The position numbers and the translations under genes are program-made. Below the pieces are notes generated by a model. That model was not told the origin of the DNA and made no database searches. It was given only the letters and a program-made list of their open reading frames with translations. From Polytrichum commune (lineage: Eukaryota; Streptophyta; Polytrichopsida; Polytrichales; Polytrichaceae), in the NCBI GenBank assembly GCA_950295325.1, contig OX485805.1, positions 30,245,501 to 30,309,500 on the forward strand: DNA of 64,000 bases, in the 5' to 3' direction. Shown here piece after piece: positions 1-11,700 of the stretch (positions are counted from its first letter, which is position 1; each line of letters opens with the position of its first letter).

Positions 1-224
1 GGTGCCCCGACTACTCAAGGGTATCATCGGGTATTTCAAAATATAATGGGTTCCCGGTTTAGGGTTAGGGCTTAGGGTTTGAGGCTTTCGAATCTATATA
101 TTCGCTTTGAAGCTTTTGTATTCGGTTTTGGAGCCTTTGTGTCTTTGCTTTGGAGCCTTTGTGTGGTCGTTTTGGAGTGTGCTTGTGCTCATTTGGGAGG
201 GTCATCCTTGGCTTAAACAAACAC

Positions 225-419
225 ATGAATTGTGAGATGAAGTGTAGAGGCTCATGTAGTGGAGGTAGAGATAGGGAGAAGGAATATGTTACACCTGTAA
301 TTGCCACAACTCCTTCCAAAAGAGGGAGACCTCGAAAGGACCCTCTATCATTTGTGAATACTAATCCGACATCTACATTGAATACCCCTCTTAGACGCTC
401 TACAAGGTTTAAAAACTAG
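225..419 (+). CDS. Short ORF with AT-hook-like motif, possibly end of a TE gene
   Basis: A 64-codon reading frame from the ATG at 225 to the stop at 417-419. It contains a KRGRPRKDP stretch close to the AT-hook core (RGRP) and ends in RRSTRFKN, a basic tail often seen in plant transposon proteins. The frame is open further upstream with no obvious better start, so it may be the last exon of a gene that begins outside the window. No partner or promoter is visible. The family is not recognised; a chance ORF cannot be excluded. Confidence 0.25.
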   Translation: MNCEMKCRGSCSGGRDREKEYVTPVIATTPSKRGRPRKDPLSFVNTNPTSTLNTPLRRSTRFKN

Positions 420-3400
420 GTGTTTCAATTGTTTATATACGTTGGAGTTTTTTTTATAATAAATATGCAACCCAAAATTTTTTTCATCTCATTTTACTTA
501 ATTTGGTCTTCACCCAACTTTTTGATCATTTTAATTTGATATAATTTGATATAATTTTTACAAAAGCCATCCTCTAAGCCGTTTTTAATACGATGCCCCC
601 TGTGTATAATATGGGAGTTGCGTACTCGGGAAACTGATGAATTGCCTTCAACTTAGTATTTTTGAACCAGGTTCTTTTTTTATTTGTCAGTTTTGTAATC
701 GATTGCATATACAAACTTAGAGAAAATGACCGGGAAGCCAAAAAATGTTAGGTTTTTCATGAATCAAGTGACTGAGTTTAGGCATCAACCGGATGACCAT
801 GGAGCACCACCGAATGACATGTAGAAAGAGGGACAAAAATCTGAATCACCCCATAAACTCCCCATTGTATGGAGCGAAGGACATGAAAATGCAACCTTAT
901 GCGCCTTCACTCTTAAAGATTAGGCATCTAGCCAAATGTACAACTTACGGCACCTACTTCTTATACTTATCTTGGACCTAGTCTTAACAATTTCACAATT
1001 CCGAGGATCCTTGGATCGAACAAGCGATAGACTAGGTGTTGGGATCTCGTGAAGCCACTTCACCCAATCTTGTAAATATGGACACATACATCTAAGACGA
1101 TTTTGTATCAAATGGCTTGCCACTCATTGGTTGAGGTCATAACTAACTCCCACTTTTATAATGGACTTAAGAGGACACCTATCTACGAGTAAACAAATCC
1201 TAAGTTAGCACGTGTCAACAAGCCAAAGGGTAGACTTCAACACTTGTAAGACAAGGAACTATTGCATAATCTAAGTGTGTCACAAAATGAGAATTGTTTT
1301 CAAATTGTTTCAAAATGGAAGTTATGAGGCACCATTAAAAAGGTCACATCCAAAACGATTAGATATTGAGTAATTGTTTTTTAGCTTACTTATATATTGA
1401 GTTTAGAAGTAGTTATTTCAAAAATTAATCATTCACAAAGATTGCACTGTTTTTTGGGGGGAGAAATATGAATCATATAGCATGTCACGTAGAATGTTGG
1501 TGTTTATGAAGTGATAGGAAGCTTTCAAGTGGTACAAATACTATTAAAACGACTTGTCAGATGTGAACTTAATGTGAACAATGACTTTATAAGACATATA
1601 GATGATTATTGATCAAGCTTTTGGAGGTGACATGCAATTTCATAACTTGTGACTTAGAAAAAATAAAATTAATGTATTCTAACTACACTAAATGTGATAT
1701 TTAGTGTCACCAATTCTTTTTTTTTTTTGCTCGATACTAACTGTAAACTGCAGTGTAGTGTCACCAACACTAAATGTTGGCCCAACATTATTTGTCATTC
1801 CTTGGAATTTTTTTGGATGATTATGGATTTACAGTGTTGCAATTACAGTCACTTACCAAGTAACCTTTCATCCAAATTTCAATCACCCATGACAATCTTT
1901 CATCACAAGTTGAGACAAGAGAAGATAGGGTTTTGGCCAATGGATGAACTCATCCATCATCCATGACAATACTTGTTCACTTATTCATAAGAAGTCTCAT
2001 CCAAAACGACACCATAGTGATTTAAAACACCATATAACTCTAATTATCATATTTAGTGTAGATCTAAACAATGTTTGAAGTTAGATCATTTCAACTCAGG
2101 ATACTTAGGCATTCAAGAATCACCAATTAGACTTGAACCCCTCATGTGTGAGCAAGTTCTCTAAAATTAAAAATCCCCACCTACTTGAGCAATTTCTAAA
2201 AAACAATTGGCTCTTCCTTGGTCCATTTATGTGGAATGAAATGGCGACCTTTAACAACGTAGGTGGGATGAGAAAAAAACATGCACCAAACTATTTGGTT
2301 TAGGGTTTGCAAGGTTTTGCATGGATTGAACACTACAACCACATGACCCCTGGTCCATTTTTCTATTATTCTAAAAAATTGTCACACATCACAAGAATAT
2401 CTGTAAATTTATCATCGTGGTAGATTTACATAATTGTTTCACTGACACATGACAATTGCCTAGGACTCATGCTGGTAGTGAAACCGTTGAAATACACATA
2501 AGGTTACTTTGATTATGAGGATTCTTAGCAACTTGGGCATCCTTTGAGGAGCTAACAACTTGCTTAACTTCTTATCCAATTCCAACATCTGATGGAATGT
2601 CAAGTCGATTAATGTCATCGTTAGGACTCTTAGTTGAGTATGCTTGGGAGTCTTCATTGCCCTTCTTGGGGTTACAAGGTCACTTGGTTCCAGAGCAAGT
2701 GTCCAAGGGAGTTCATTTTTCCAATCCCCAAATAACTTTTGCGAATTGTTGGCAGTGTAATAATGTGTTTCCAAAACAAAACAAAAAAGGAACCAACCAA
2801 ACAAACAGAACGAACGAGCGAAAGGTTTGAGCCTATACCTTGAGCAGAGTTGTATACAATTAGGATCTAGGTACATGACAATTCAGAAGTCTCCTTTCCG
2901 ACAGAGCAAAGAATACCATGAGTTAATTGTAGTCGCAGTTCACTAGAACTGATACAGCACACACCCCATCTCACCATGTGCGAATCGACGAAGCAGTTGG
3001 GTTTTTGGAATCTTCTGCCACCATGTTATGTACGTGGTATTGTACGGAGTTTACAAGTACGAGATTGCAAGAAGCGCCTCACGTTGAACTCGAATTTGTG
3101 CGATTACTTTAAGTTTGTTGGCGGCGGAATTCACTTTGTTATGGTGGCCGTAAGCCAAGTTAGGTTAACTTACACAATCACGGAAGAATTCCACCAGATC
3201 ATCAGGACGTAAAATGAAACATAGCGCACTGGACATGATTATGATGATCTTGCAGAAGCAACAGCAGCAACGGTGGTCCGTCCATTTGTAGTTGATGGTC
3301 ATCGAGGTTTCGTTGTTGCTGTTGTTGTGGTGTTGATTTCGCTGCAGAAATCGAAGCTAATAAGGTTAGGCTGGTGGAGGTTGATATTTGAATGGGTATG

Positions 3401-3845
3401 GGTGTGTTGGGCTAAGCGCACATTTGTTTGTCTGCTGCTGCAGCAGCACGGACGTTGGGGTTTATGTGTCTGTCGATTCCTTGCTTTTTCGTGTATGATT
3501 AAACCCATCCAGGTAACATTCGTCTTCTGTAACAACTTGGTGGCTGGCAGCTTTGACGCAGGTCGCATCCAGTGATGGTCAATGTGTGTGACAATCTGCA
3601 ACACTCTACTCTTAAGTACTATATGGTCTGACTCGCATTTGTTTTCTTTTATCCGACATCTCTCCCCGGCTTCCTTTTGAGTTTTGAGTGACTTTTTGCA
3701 ATCCTGCAATAGTTAGTGTGCAGTGTAGGCTTCCAATTCACCAATCTGGGGAGCTTATATTTGTGGAGGATAATCATCTGCCGCTCTGGAGGATATAATA
3801 TTGGTGATAGTTTCAATGTGGGCGGGGTTACCATTGGCATCTGCA
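420..3845. other. Gene-free stretch, nothing recognised
   Basis: AT-rich sequence with only short ORFs lacking family motifs or splice context. The part near 1690-1980 has wording similar to 55.9-56.1 kb (a stretch with TTTCAATC and CATGACAAT in opposite orientation), so it probably holds an old dispersed repeat. I see no coding gene or RNA gene. Confidence 0.5.
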
Positions 3846-4226
3846 TAAGGTAGATGGGGTTTAAATGCTCGCGTTTCTTGACCAGTCCACTTCTCCCAGG
3901 ATATGAAAGCCGCGATTAGTACAAGATGGTTAGCAAATGCAAACGGAGGCCATAGCCATTTTCCTCATAATTTTTGGAGCACAATTGAGTATCTTGTGCA
4001 CTATCAAAGTGGAGATTCTCATGCTTGTTAACTGGTCGTATAGGTCTCCCCAATAATATTGACTATTGAGTTCAGAGTGGTTATCATATTTTGAGCATGC
4101 ACTCTAATCACCTTTTAACACGTGATACCTTTTTGTTATCCATTCTTAGAGCCACACCTAACCACACACCACTCAAATACAAGTGTTCAATTAAGATGAG
4201 TAACCAATTTATGCACATCTACCTTA
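3846..4226 (+). repeat. MITE family B, copy 1
   Basis: A 381-bp repeat starting TAAGGTAGATGGGG and ending CACATCTACCTTA, so its ends form an imperfect terminal inverted repeat. Related copies lie at 12236-12605 (in a transporter intron), 16886-17266 (in an ARM-gene intron) and, reversed, at 43282-43905; a start-only fragment is at about 38738-38795. No coding capacity; non-autonomous DNA element of undetermined superfamily. Confidence 0.75.
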
Positions 4227-4782
4227 CTCATCTGTGTCTCTAGAGAATATGATAATTACTCTGGAGAAGAAAATAATCCACAACAATAGTGAGTGTGGGA
4301 TGACGTGGCTGGTGTTGGGTGGTGAACCATGTGTTGCTGTTGAAAGTAACTCGCAGAGTTGATCTCTCTTTTTCCCACTGGTCTTTAATTCCAATGTGTG
4401 GCCCCACATAGTATGGCAGGGTGGCAAAATATTTCTTGTATTTAATAACAAATATTCTTCACTTCTGGACATGGGTTCGGAGACAGTCTGCGGAGCATCG
4501 AATTTCTGAAAAGGATGGAATCTTCCATCTCTTTCTGCTTTTGGGGAATTGCAGAATGATTTTTGCCGCTGGCATTTGGAGAGGTGGTCTATGGGACGAT
4601 GGTGAGTAGCTTCTGGTTGTTTTGCGGTCGACACCCACTTTGCGCCACATGGCTGCCACAGATAAGTGGGCACTACCTTTTTTACACATAGACTCTAAGC
4701 TTACCCCACCTTGATTGATGAATCGCCCTCTGCAGGTGGTTTTGCAGCAGCTTCAGTCTTATGTAGTAGTCTACCCATTGGC

Positions 4783-5184
4783 GATGAAATCTGCAGTTTC
4801 TTCGTATAATCCATGTTTGGGTTTTCTATGTAAATCTGTTACTAGTTACAAGAGACTCATCCAGTTGTTGTTCTACCATCCCACAGAGATCTCTTTAAGG
4901 ATACATTCTTAGGTGGTGTGTGATGAAATTTGCAATTTCTTCACATCTTCCATGTTTGGGTTTTCCATTTACTTCTGTAGCTACAAGAAACTCATCCAGT
5001 TGTGTTAGACCAGCCTTCTGAGATCTCTTTAAGGTTTCATTCCTAGGTGGTGCGTGATGAAATTCCAACTTCTTCACATCTTCCATATTTGGGTTTTCCG
5101 TGTACTTCTGTAGCTACATAAAACTCATCCACTTGTTGTTCTACCAGCCTTCAGAGATCTCTTTAAGGACATATGAAGATCTCT
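4783..5184 (+). repeat. Tandem array, three units of about 135 bp
   Basis: Units begin with GATGAAAT at 4783, 4922 and 5056. They share TTTGGGTTTTC, ACTCATCCA and GAGATCTCTTTAAGG at equivalent places. The array lies just upstream of the transporter leader and may form part of its promoter region. Confidence 0.8.
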
Positions 5185-5370
5185 TGGTGTGATTGACATC
5201 CCTTTGTAGATGGTCGCTTGCATGAATTCTGGGTTAGAGATTCACATGACTGATAATGTAATCCATATACTATGGGCAGGGTTATGATGGGATGAGACTT
5301 CCTGAACTGCGTCTCTGTACATATCCACGCTTTCGCTTTCCTGCCTACCTCCGCTCAGTTGAGAATTTTG

Positions 5371-5373
<3 letters not shown>

Positions 5374-5401
<28 letters not shown>
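5374..5401 (+). repeat. GA microsatellite
   Basis: An uninterrupted (GA)n run of about 28 bp, roughly 380 bp before the transporter start codon. GA runs are common in plant 5' leaders and core promoters, so it may mark the transporter promoter or 5' UTR. Confidence 0.85.
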
Positions 5402-5404
<3 letters not shown>

Positions 5405-5468
5405 TGGGTTAGAACAATACGTATATGTGAAAAGGTGGACACATACATACGAGGACGATTTGGTGAAC

Positions 5469-5558
5469 ATGGGAGGAATGACAACTGTTGACGAGGTTGC
5501 GGAATCCGGAGTTGAGAATTTCACAGGAACTTATTCAGAGAAGTGGAACCGGTTCTAG
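5469..5558 (+). CDS. Possible upstream ORF in the transporter leader (29 codons)
   Basis: ATG at 5469, in-frame TAG at 5556-5558, giving a 29-residue peptide that starts MGGMTTVDEVAES. The same frame stays open after the TAG for 49 more codons to a TAA at 5706-5708, with an acidic run (VDDDDVNE) near its end. It lies between a GA-rich stretch and the start codon at 5780, so if transcription begins near 5.4 kb it is a uORF. It could also be a decayed short gene with one nonsense mutation. No homology is recognised. Confidence 0.3.
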   Translation: MGGMTTVDEVAESGVENFTGTYSEKWNRF

Positions 5559-5779
5559 AATCCTCGTACGGATGGGTTGTATTACTCGCTACTTATTATA
5601 CTTGCCGCCTCGAGGGAATTGAATAAGCTGCTCGAGGGAAACGAAGAGAGTGTTGATGATGATGATGTGAATGAAATCTATCTGTGGTCAACTCCGCCTG
5701 CAGATTAATTGGAGTTTTCTAATTCCTTCAATTCTCCACAACCTGCAGTCCTCAATCATCCATCATCACCAATCTGGTC

Positions 5780-8700
5780 ATGGATCTTGAGTCTGCCGCC
5801 CCTCAGATTCAGGTGAACTTAATTTTACATCATTCATTCAGCCACATCCCCATTTGCCATGTTTCACCGCACACAACCCCATGCAATCTGTCTCGAGTCT
5901 TATCCATGGCGCCCTGATTGCTGAGCAGTTTGGTTTCCAGGTTCTTGATTCTTCAATGCTTCTCCATGCTCAGTTTTTCCAAACAAGAAGTCATTCTGGA
6001 TTCATTTGTGAGGTGGTTACAAGTGGATTTTTCGTCGGCTTAATTGAACAGTACCTAATTCGGTGCATGGAATATTTATGGGTATCTGTGCTTGAATGAG
6101 TTTTAAAAAAAAATTCAATCCATCAATTTCTAGGTCACCCAAGAGTTTAGAATGCCTGGTAGCATGTCAAGTTCTTGTAATGAGAAATCATCAATTCTAT
6201 TGCAAAGTGGTGTGATGAAGACTAGCAGTTTAGTTTCGGTTGTGATGCAACTCTCTGCAAGTCTTGCATGACTACAGCGCAGGAAGGAAGGAGGGGTCAA
6301 GATTAAATAAGTGGGTGTCTGAGGGAGAGAACTTAATTTCCAAGAGAAGTTGTATGGTTTACGCATGTACTGAGATGGGTGAGGATGCGGTGGATTGATT
6401 GCTGGTAGCATGAATTCCGTGTGAGAATCAACAATTCTATTGTAAAGTGGTGTGATGACTCGCAGTTTTAGTTCATGCATGTGTAGCTCAGCAAGTCTGG
6501 CATCACTGCAGCACAGGAAGGAAGGAGGGTTTAAATAAAAGTAATGGCAAACTTAATTTCCAAGAGTAGTTGTATGGATTGAGGATGCACTGTGATGACT
6601 GAGGGTGCGGTGGATTGATTTCTGATAGCATGAGTGGTTGTGAGGATCATCAATTTAATTGCAAAGTGGTATGACTCACAGTTTAGTTTGGGTTATGTAG
6701 CTTCTGCCATGACTGCAGCGCAAGAAGGAAGGAAGGACGGAAGGAAGGTTAAGATAAAAATAGTGGAGATTTTGATGGCGGGCTTAATTTCCAAGAGTGT
6801 TGTATGAGTTACACATGCACTAAGATGGGTGAGGTGCTTGTGGATTGATTGCTTGAGAATCAACAATTCTATTGCAAAGTGGTGTGTTGACTCGCAGTTT
6901 AGTTTGGGTGGTGTAGCTCAATTCTGGCATGACTGCAGCGCAGAAAGGAGGGGGCGAAGGTAGAATTAGTGAATAATTTTGATGGCACACTTAATTTCCA
7001 AGAGCGGTTATATGGGTTGCTTTCACAAGCACTGAGATGGGTGAGGTTGCTTTGTGATTGATGGCTGGCTGGCTGCAGACTCGAAAGGCATCCGCATTTG
7101 TGCTCCTCACACTTGCGTACCAAAGCCTCGGAGTGGTCTACGGAGACCTCTCTGTGTCGTCTCTCTACGTCTTTCGAAGCACGTTTGGGGGGAAATTGAG
7201 CTCGCACGTGACAGAGGGCGAGATTTATGGCGTGCTATCCTTCATCTTCTGGACGCTCACCCTGGTACCCCTTGTCAAGTATGCTTTCGTTGTCCTCAGC
7301 GCCGACGACAATGGAGAAGGTGCAATTCTTCATTATATATGGATTTTTCATGGCAGTTTTCCTGTTCAGAATTAGTCATACTGTCTTTGGGGTTCACTCG
7401 GAATCACCATCTTGTGATTGACGAAAGATTGATGGAAACCCATGTCCTCCACATGTGGTTGGACATGGCATTCATTGTATATGATGTCTTCATCACAGTT
7501 CAGTTCTCTAGGAATTGAGTTCACCCTGAATCTTGTGTTTAGTAAGGAATTTATGGAAACTTGTTGTTTTCTGCACATGCGGTTGGACAGGGGGAACATT
7601 TGCACTGTATTCTTTGCTGTGCCGTCATGCGAAGCTGAGCTTGATTTTGAACCAACAAACAGCGGATGAAGAGTTGTCCACTTACAAGTTAGCCCAGCCT
7701 CCGGAGACATCACGGGGAATTTGGATCCGCAAGCTGTTGGATAAACATGAATGCATTCGCACTGGGCTCCTCATCCTCACGTTGCTCGGCACTTGTATGG
7801 TCATTGGCGATGGCGTCCTCACTCCGGCTATCTCAGGCACAAAATTTAACTTAGAGGCCAACCTTCTTAAACCTTCAGTGATTCTTGGAAGCTTGATTCG
7901 TTTCTCCAAGATTATAAGAAAAATCTTAAATGAATTTTTGGGTTAAGTTGATGTCTCTCACTTTATAAGGAACTGCGTTCTGTGTGTCCAAGAAACAAAG
8001 CTCGAATGAATCCATGGGTTAAGTTGATCAATCTCACTCTGTGAGCAGCTGGGTTACATGTGTCCATGAAAGGAAGAATGAATGAATCCATGCCAGGTTA
8101 AGTTGATGAATCTCAGTTTGTGAGGAACTGGGTTATGTGTGGCATGCATGCAGTGTTGTCAGCGATCTCTGGGATTGGAGTTGCAGCACCTCATCTGCAC
8201 CAGGGTGAGTACCATTAGTCTCTGCAGGAATAGGAAATGAGCGATCCCAACGTCCAATTTAGCTCGGTGAAGAAGGTCTAACTTGGTTTTGTGATGCTTT
8301 GTTGATGGGTTGATGGTCACAAATGCAGGTTTTGTAACCTAGGCTAAAGGTTTCATCCGTAATAACTCGTCTGGTAATTAATGTGTGCACATGTGTTAGT
8401 ATGTGCAAGCGCATTAAAATTTAGATTGTACTGGCAGATGTAAAACCGGGCTTCAAAGAAGCTTCGCCCTTGCGGTACAATTTTGATGGGCGAGATTTGA
8501 CATGATTCTTCCAGCCTCATCATGTAAGGACAAAGATTCCTCTGAACTTACTTTCGCAAGTACTTCGAGGCCACGAAAAACCACAAAGTACGTCAGAGAG
8601 ACAGACAGGCAGAGAATGTTGGTATCATACTTGAACTTAACCTCAAGTTACTACTATAATTCTGCAGGTGTCACTGTGGCGGTTTCGTGCTGCATTTTGA

Positions 8701-11700
8701 TCCTGCTTTTCGCTCTACAGCACATCGGCACGCATCGTGTGTCGTTTCTTTTCGCACCGATCATTCTGGCATGGCTCTTTTGCAACAGCACCATTGGGTT
8801 GTACAACTTGTTCAACCATAACCTCGAAATATTGCGAGCAGTATCACCTTACTACATGTACAACTATTTCAAGGTGTCTGGACAGGATGGCTGGATCTCA
8901 CTTGGCGGTGTTCTCCTCTGTATCACAGGTAGGTAGGTAGATTGCACGAATTTATCCCTTTTCTTGCTGCAATTCATGTTACCATGATTTCACATCGACC
9001 CCAGAAGCACCTAATTTTTGAGGTGGGGTGAAAAATGTGCAGGATCAGAGGCCATGTACGCCGACCTGGGACACTTTTCTCGGTCATCCATAAAGGTACA
9101 GACAAAGAGGCAGCGCCGACCATGAAAGAAAAGTGACTCTGTACAGCTGTAATACCCCTGTAGCACTTTGCAATTGTTTGTGATGACAAGAGTACTCTTC
9201 CTGGGTTAATCATCAAGTGCTGCATCAACTGAATTGTTTTTGTTTTGTTTCTTTCTTTACCATTGCTTTGCAGATTGCCTTCACCGCTGTCGTGTACCCT
9301 TGCTTGCTGCTGGGATACGTAGGACAAGCCGCCTACCTCTCCAAGAACCTGGATGACGTCCACCACGCCTTTTATAAATCCATACCACGTGAGGCAGCAT
9401 CCAGTAACCTTAACTAACTACCCAATTTTTCTTCCAACACTGTAGCGTAGTACACCACATGTAGTGCTTCTGAAGGACACCCCTAACTTCCATCCTGTTG
9501 TGGTAAATCAAGTCCATGAGCGACAACTTGTTCTGATTTGCAACTTTGAGCTAATTGACAGTGTAGATGAAGGTCAAATCTTTAAATCTATATACAAAAC
9601 ACTTTAGAGGCATGGTGTCCTGTTCTCGAAATAATGAAGAATCTTAAGGAATACCATACTTGGGCTAAAATGCAACTTTGAGCTAGTTCACATTGTTGAA
9701 GTTCTTCAAATCCAAATGTAATCAATCATCAGTGCATAGTGTGCTGTTTTGCAAATTATGAAGTCTATGTATGCCACCTTGTAACGATTGGCAACTTTGA
9801 GCTGCTTGACAATGTTGCTGGTCTTCAGATCCATAGACAAACCAATTTGTATGGCATGGTGTCCTGTTCTTGAAATCATAAAGTCCAAGGAATGTCAACT
9901 TAGGCTAAATTACAAATTGGAGCTAATTAACATGGTTGAAGTTCTTCAACTCTATATTTATATAATCAGTTATCAGGGAATAGTGTCCTGTTTTGGAAAT
10001 CATTAAGTCCATGAACGCCACCTTGTCATAATTGCAACTTTGAGGTGCTTGACAGTATTGCGGTTCTTCAAATCCATAGATATTCAATTTGCAGGACGTG
10101 ATGTCATGTTCTGGAAATCAATAAGTCTATGAACGCCACCTTGTACTGTTTTTTGCAACTTTGACCTAATTGACGGTGTTGATGTTCTTCAAAAACCACA
10201 GTTAATCAATATGCAGGGAAATACTGTGATAGTGATGATGAGTGAGTGGTGGTTTGCAGATCCTGTCTTCTGGCCTGTGTTTGTAGTGGCAACCTTGGCA
10301 TCCGTAGTGGGTAGCCAAGCTGTCATTTCCGCGACCTTTTCCATCATAAATCAGTGCCTGGCACTCGGTTGCTTTCCCCGGGTGAAAGTGGTGCACACCT
10401 CCAAAAACATATATGGCCAGATATACATTCCGGAGATCAACTGGATCATGCTGATCATCTGCCTCGCCGTCACTGTTGGATTTCAAAACACTATTGACAT
10501 CGGCAATGCCTATGGTACGCTACCCATGATCATGAGTAACTTGAGGCTTTCACATGTTGTGGGGTTATCATTTCGTCAGATTGATGTGTATTATTCTACC
10601 TTTCTTTGAGATTTGTATTGGCAAGAATCTTGAAGGGGCTCAATGTGTGCAAAGAAATCGCAAACTCACTGTGACTGTTAAATTTTATGGTTCTCGCATG
10701 TGGCAATATCCGCCAATAACAAGAGAAGAACATGGCTGGCAAAGTGGAGGGCAATTTCCTGGATCCAGTCTGTGGTTGTAGTTTGTGGGTCAAAGTGGTT
10801 TGTGGGTCAGAATGGTTCATGTCTTTGGTTGAGTAGAAGTTATACACATCTAAGCTTCATGATCTGAAGGTATGACTTTTAAGGACTTCAAAGGACATGT
10901 GAAACAAATGTATTATACAAAGCCACTATGGGTATCGACATGGACCCACTACAACCCATGGCAAGGGTCTTCACATCCATTACCTAGTTCATAATCACCA
11001 GTAGGTTGTTTCCTGAAAGAATTGTTTCTAAAGTAATGGGAAAAGCATGTAGATCATTAGCTAGCTTCTCCATCACAGTAGAATCACAAACATGAGTTTG
11101 TGATGATGATCTGACCCATGTTTCTCAAACCAAAACTATATCCATCATGAAAGGTGACCTAAATTATGAAGTTGTTTTCACACCACATAACCACCTTTGG
11201 AAGATTGACCTTTTTAGTAACTAAGGCCAAAAACTTCCATATGACAACTACTTATAGCACTAGTTGGGGTTACTATCTTTAGAACTTGGTTTGGAGCTGC
11301 TAAATTGTTTCTAAGAAGCATTATTTGGGAGCAACTTTAAAAAAATACATATGTTAATATTTATTTTTTAATATTTCTATAAGTGAAATTGAACACATAG
11401 TAGGTCTAGATGGTGACCCACGTTACCCTAAATATTCTTCTTATTGGTTTTAACAATGACAATTGAAAGTGCAAATATTTTCTAATTTAGACACAAAGCA
11501 CATCAATGAATACTCAATGCCCTCTTTCCAAGCATGTTTCTCCCCTTTGTGAAAGAACAATTCATCAACTCATTCCAACTATGAGAAGTGATTTAGAAAC
11601 AACTAATCTAACATGGAGAGTTGCCACCCTGGGCCAAAAACATCAGATCTTGCAGTAGTAACTTAGTGTGCTCATGTGGATGTGGCATGCAGGCCTTGCG

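Noticed and set aside
61-90. TTTAGGGTTAGGGCTTAGGG looks like plant telomere repeat
   Set aside because: Only a few imperfect units, with no array. Interstitial TTTAGGG-like wording is common in plant DNA.
3273-3709. Overlapping ORFs of 100 and 136 codons on both strands
   Set aside because: Low-complexity Val/Leu or Thr/His composition, no family motif and no splice context; treated as chance.
5374-5401. The GA run as a functional GAGA element
   Set aside because: Possible, but a simple microsatellite is enough and nothing else supports binding.
7054-7518. Other-frame ORFs over the transporter exons
   Set aside because: They overlap conserved KUP coding sequence in another frame, begin at non-ATG codons and lack motifs.
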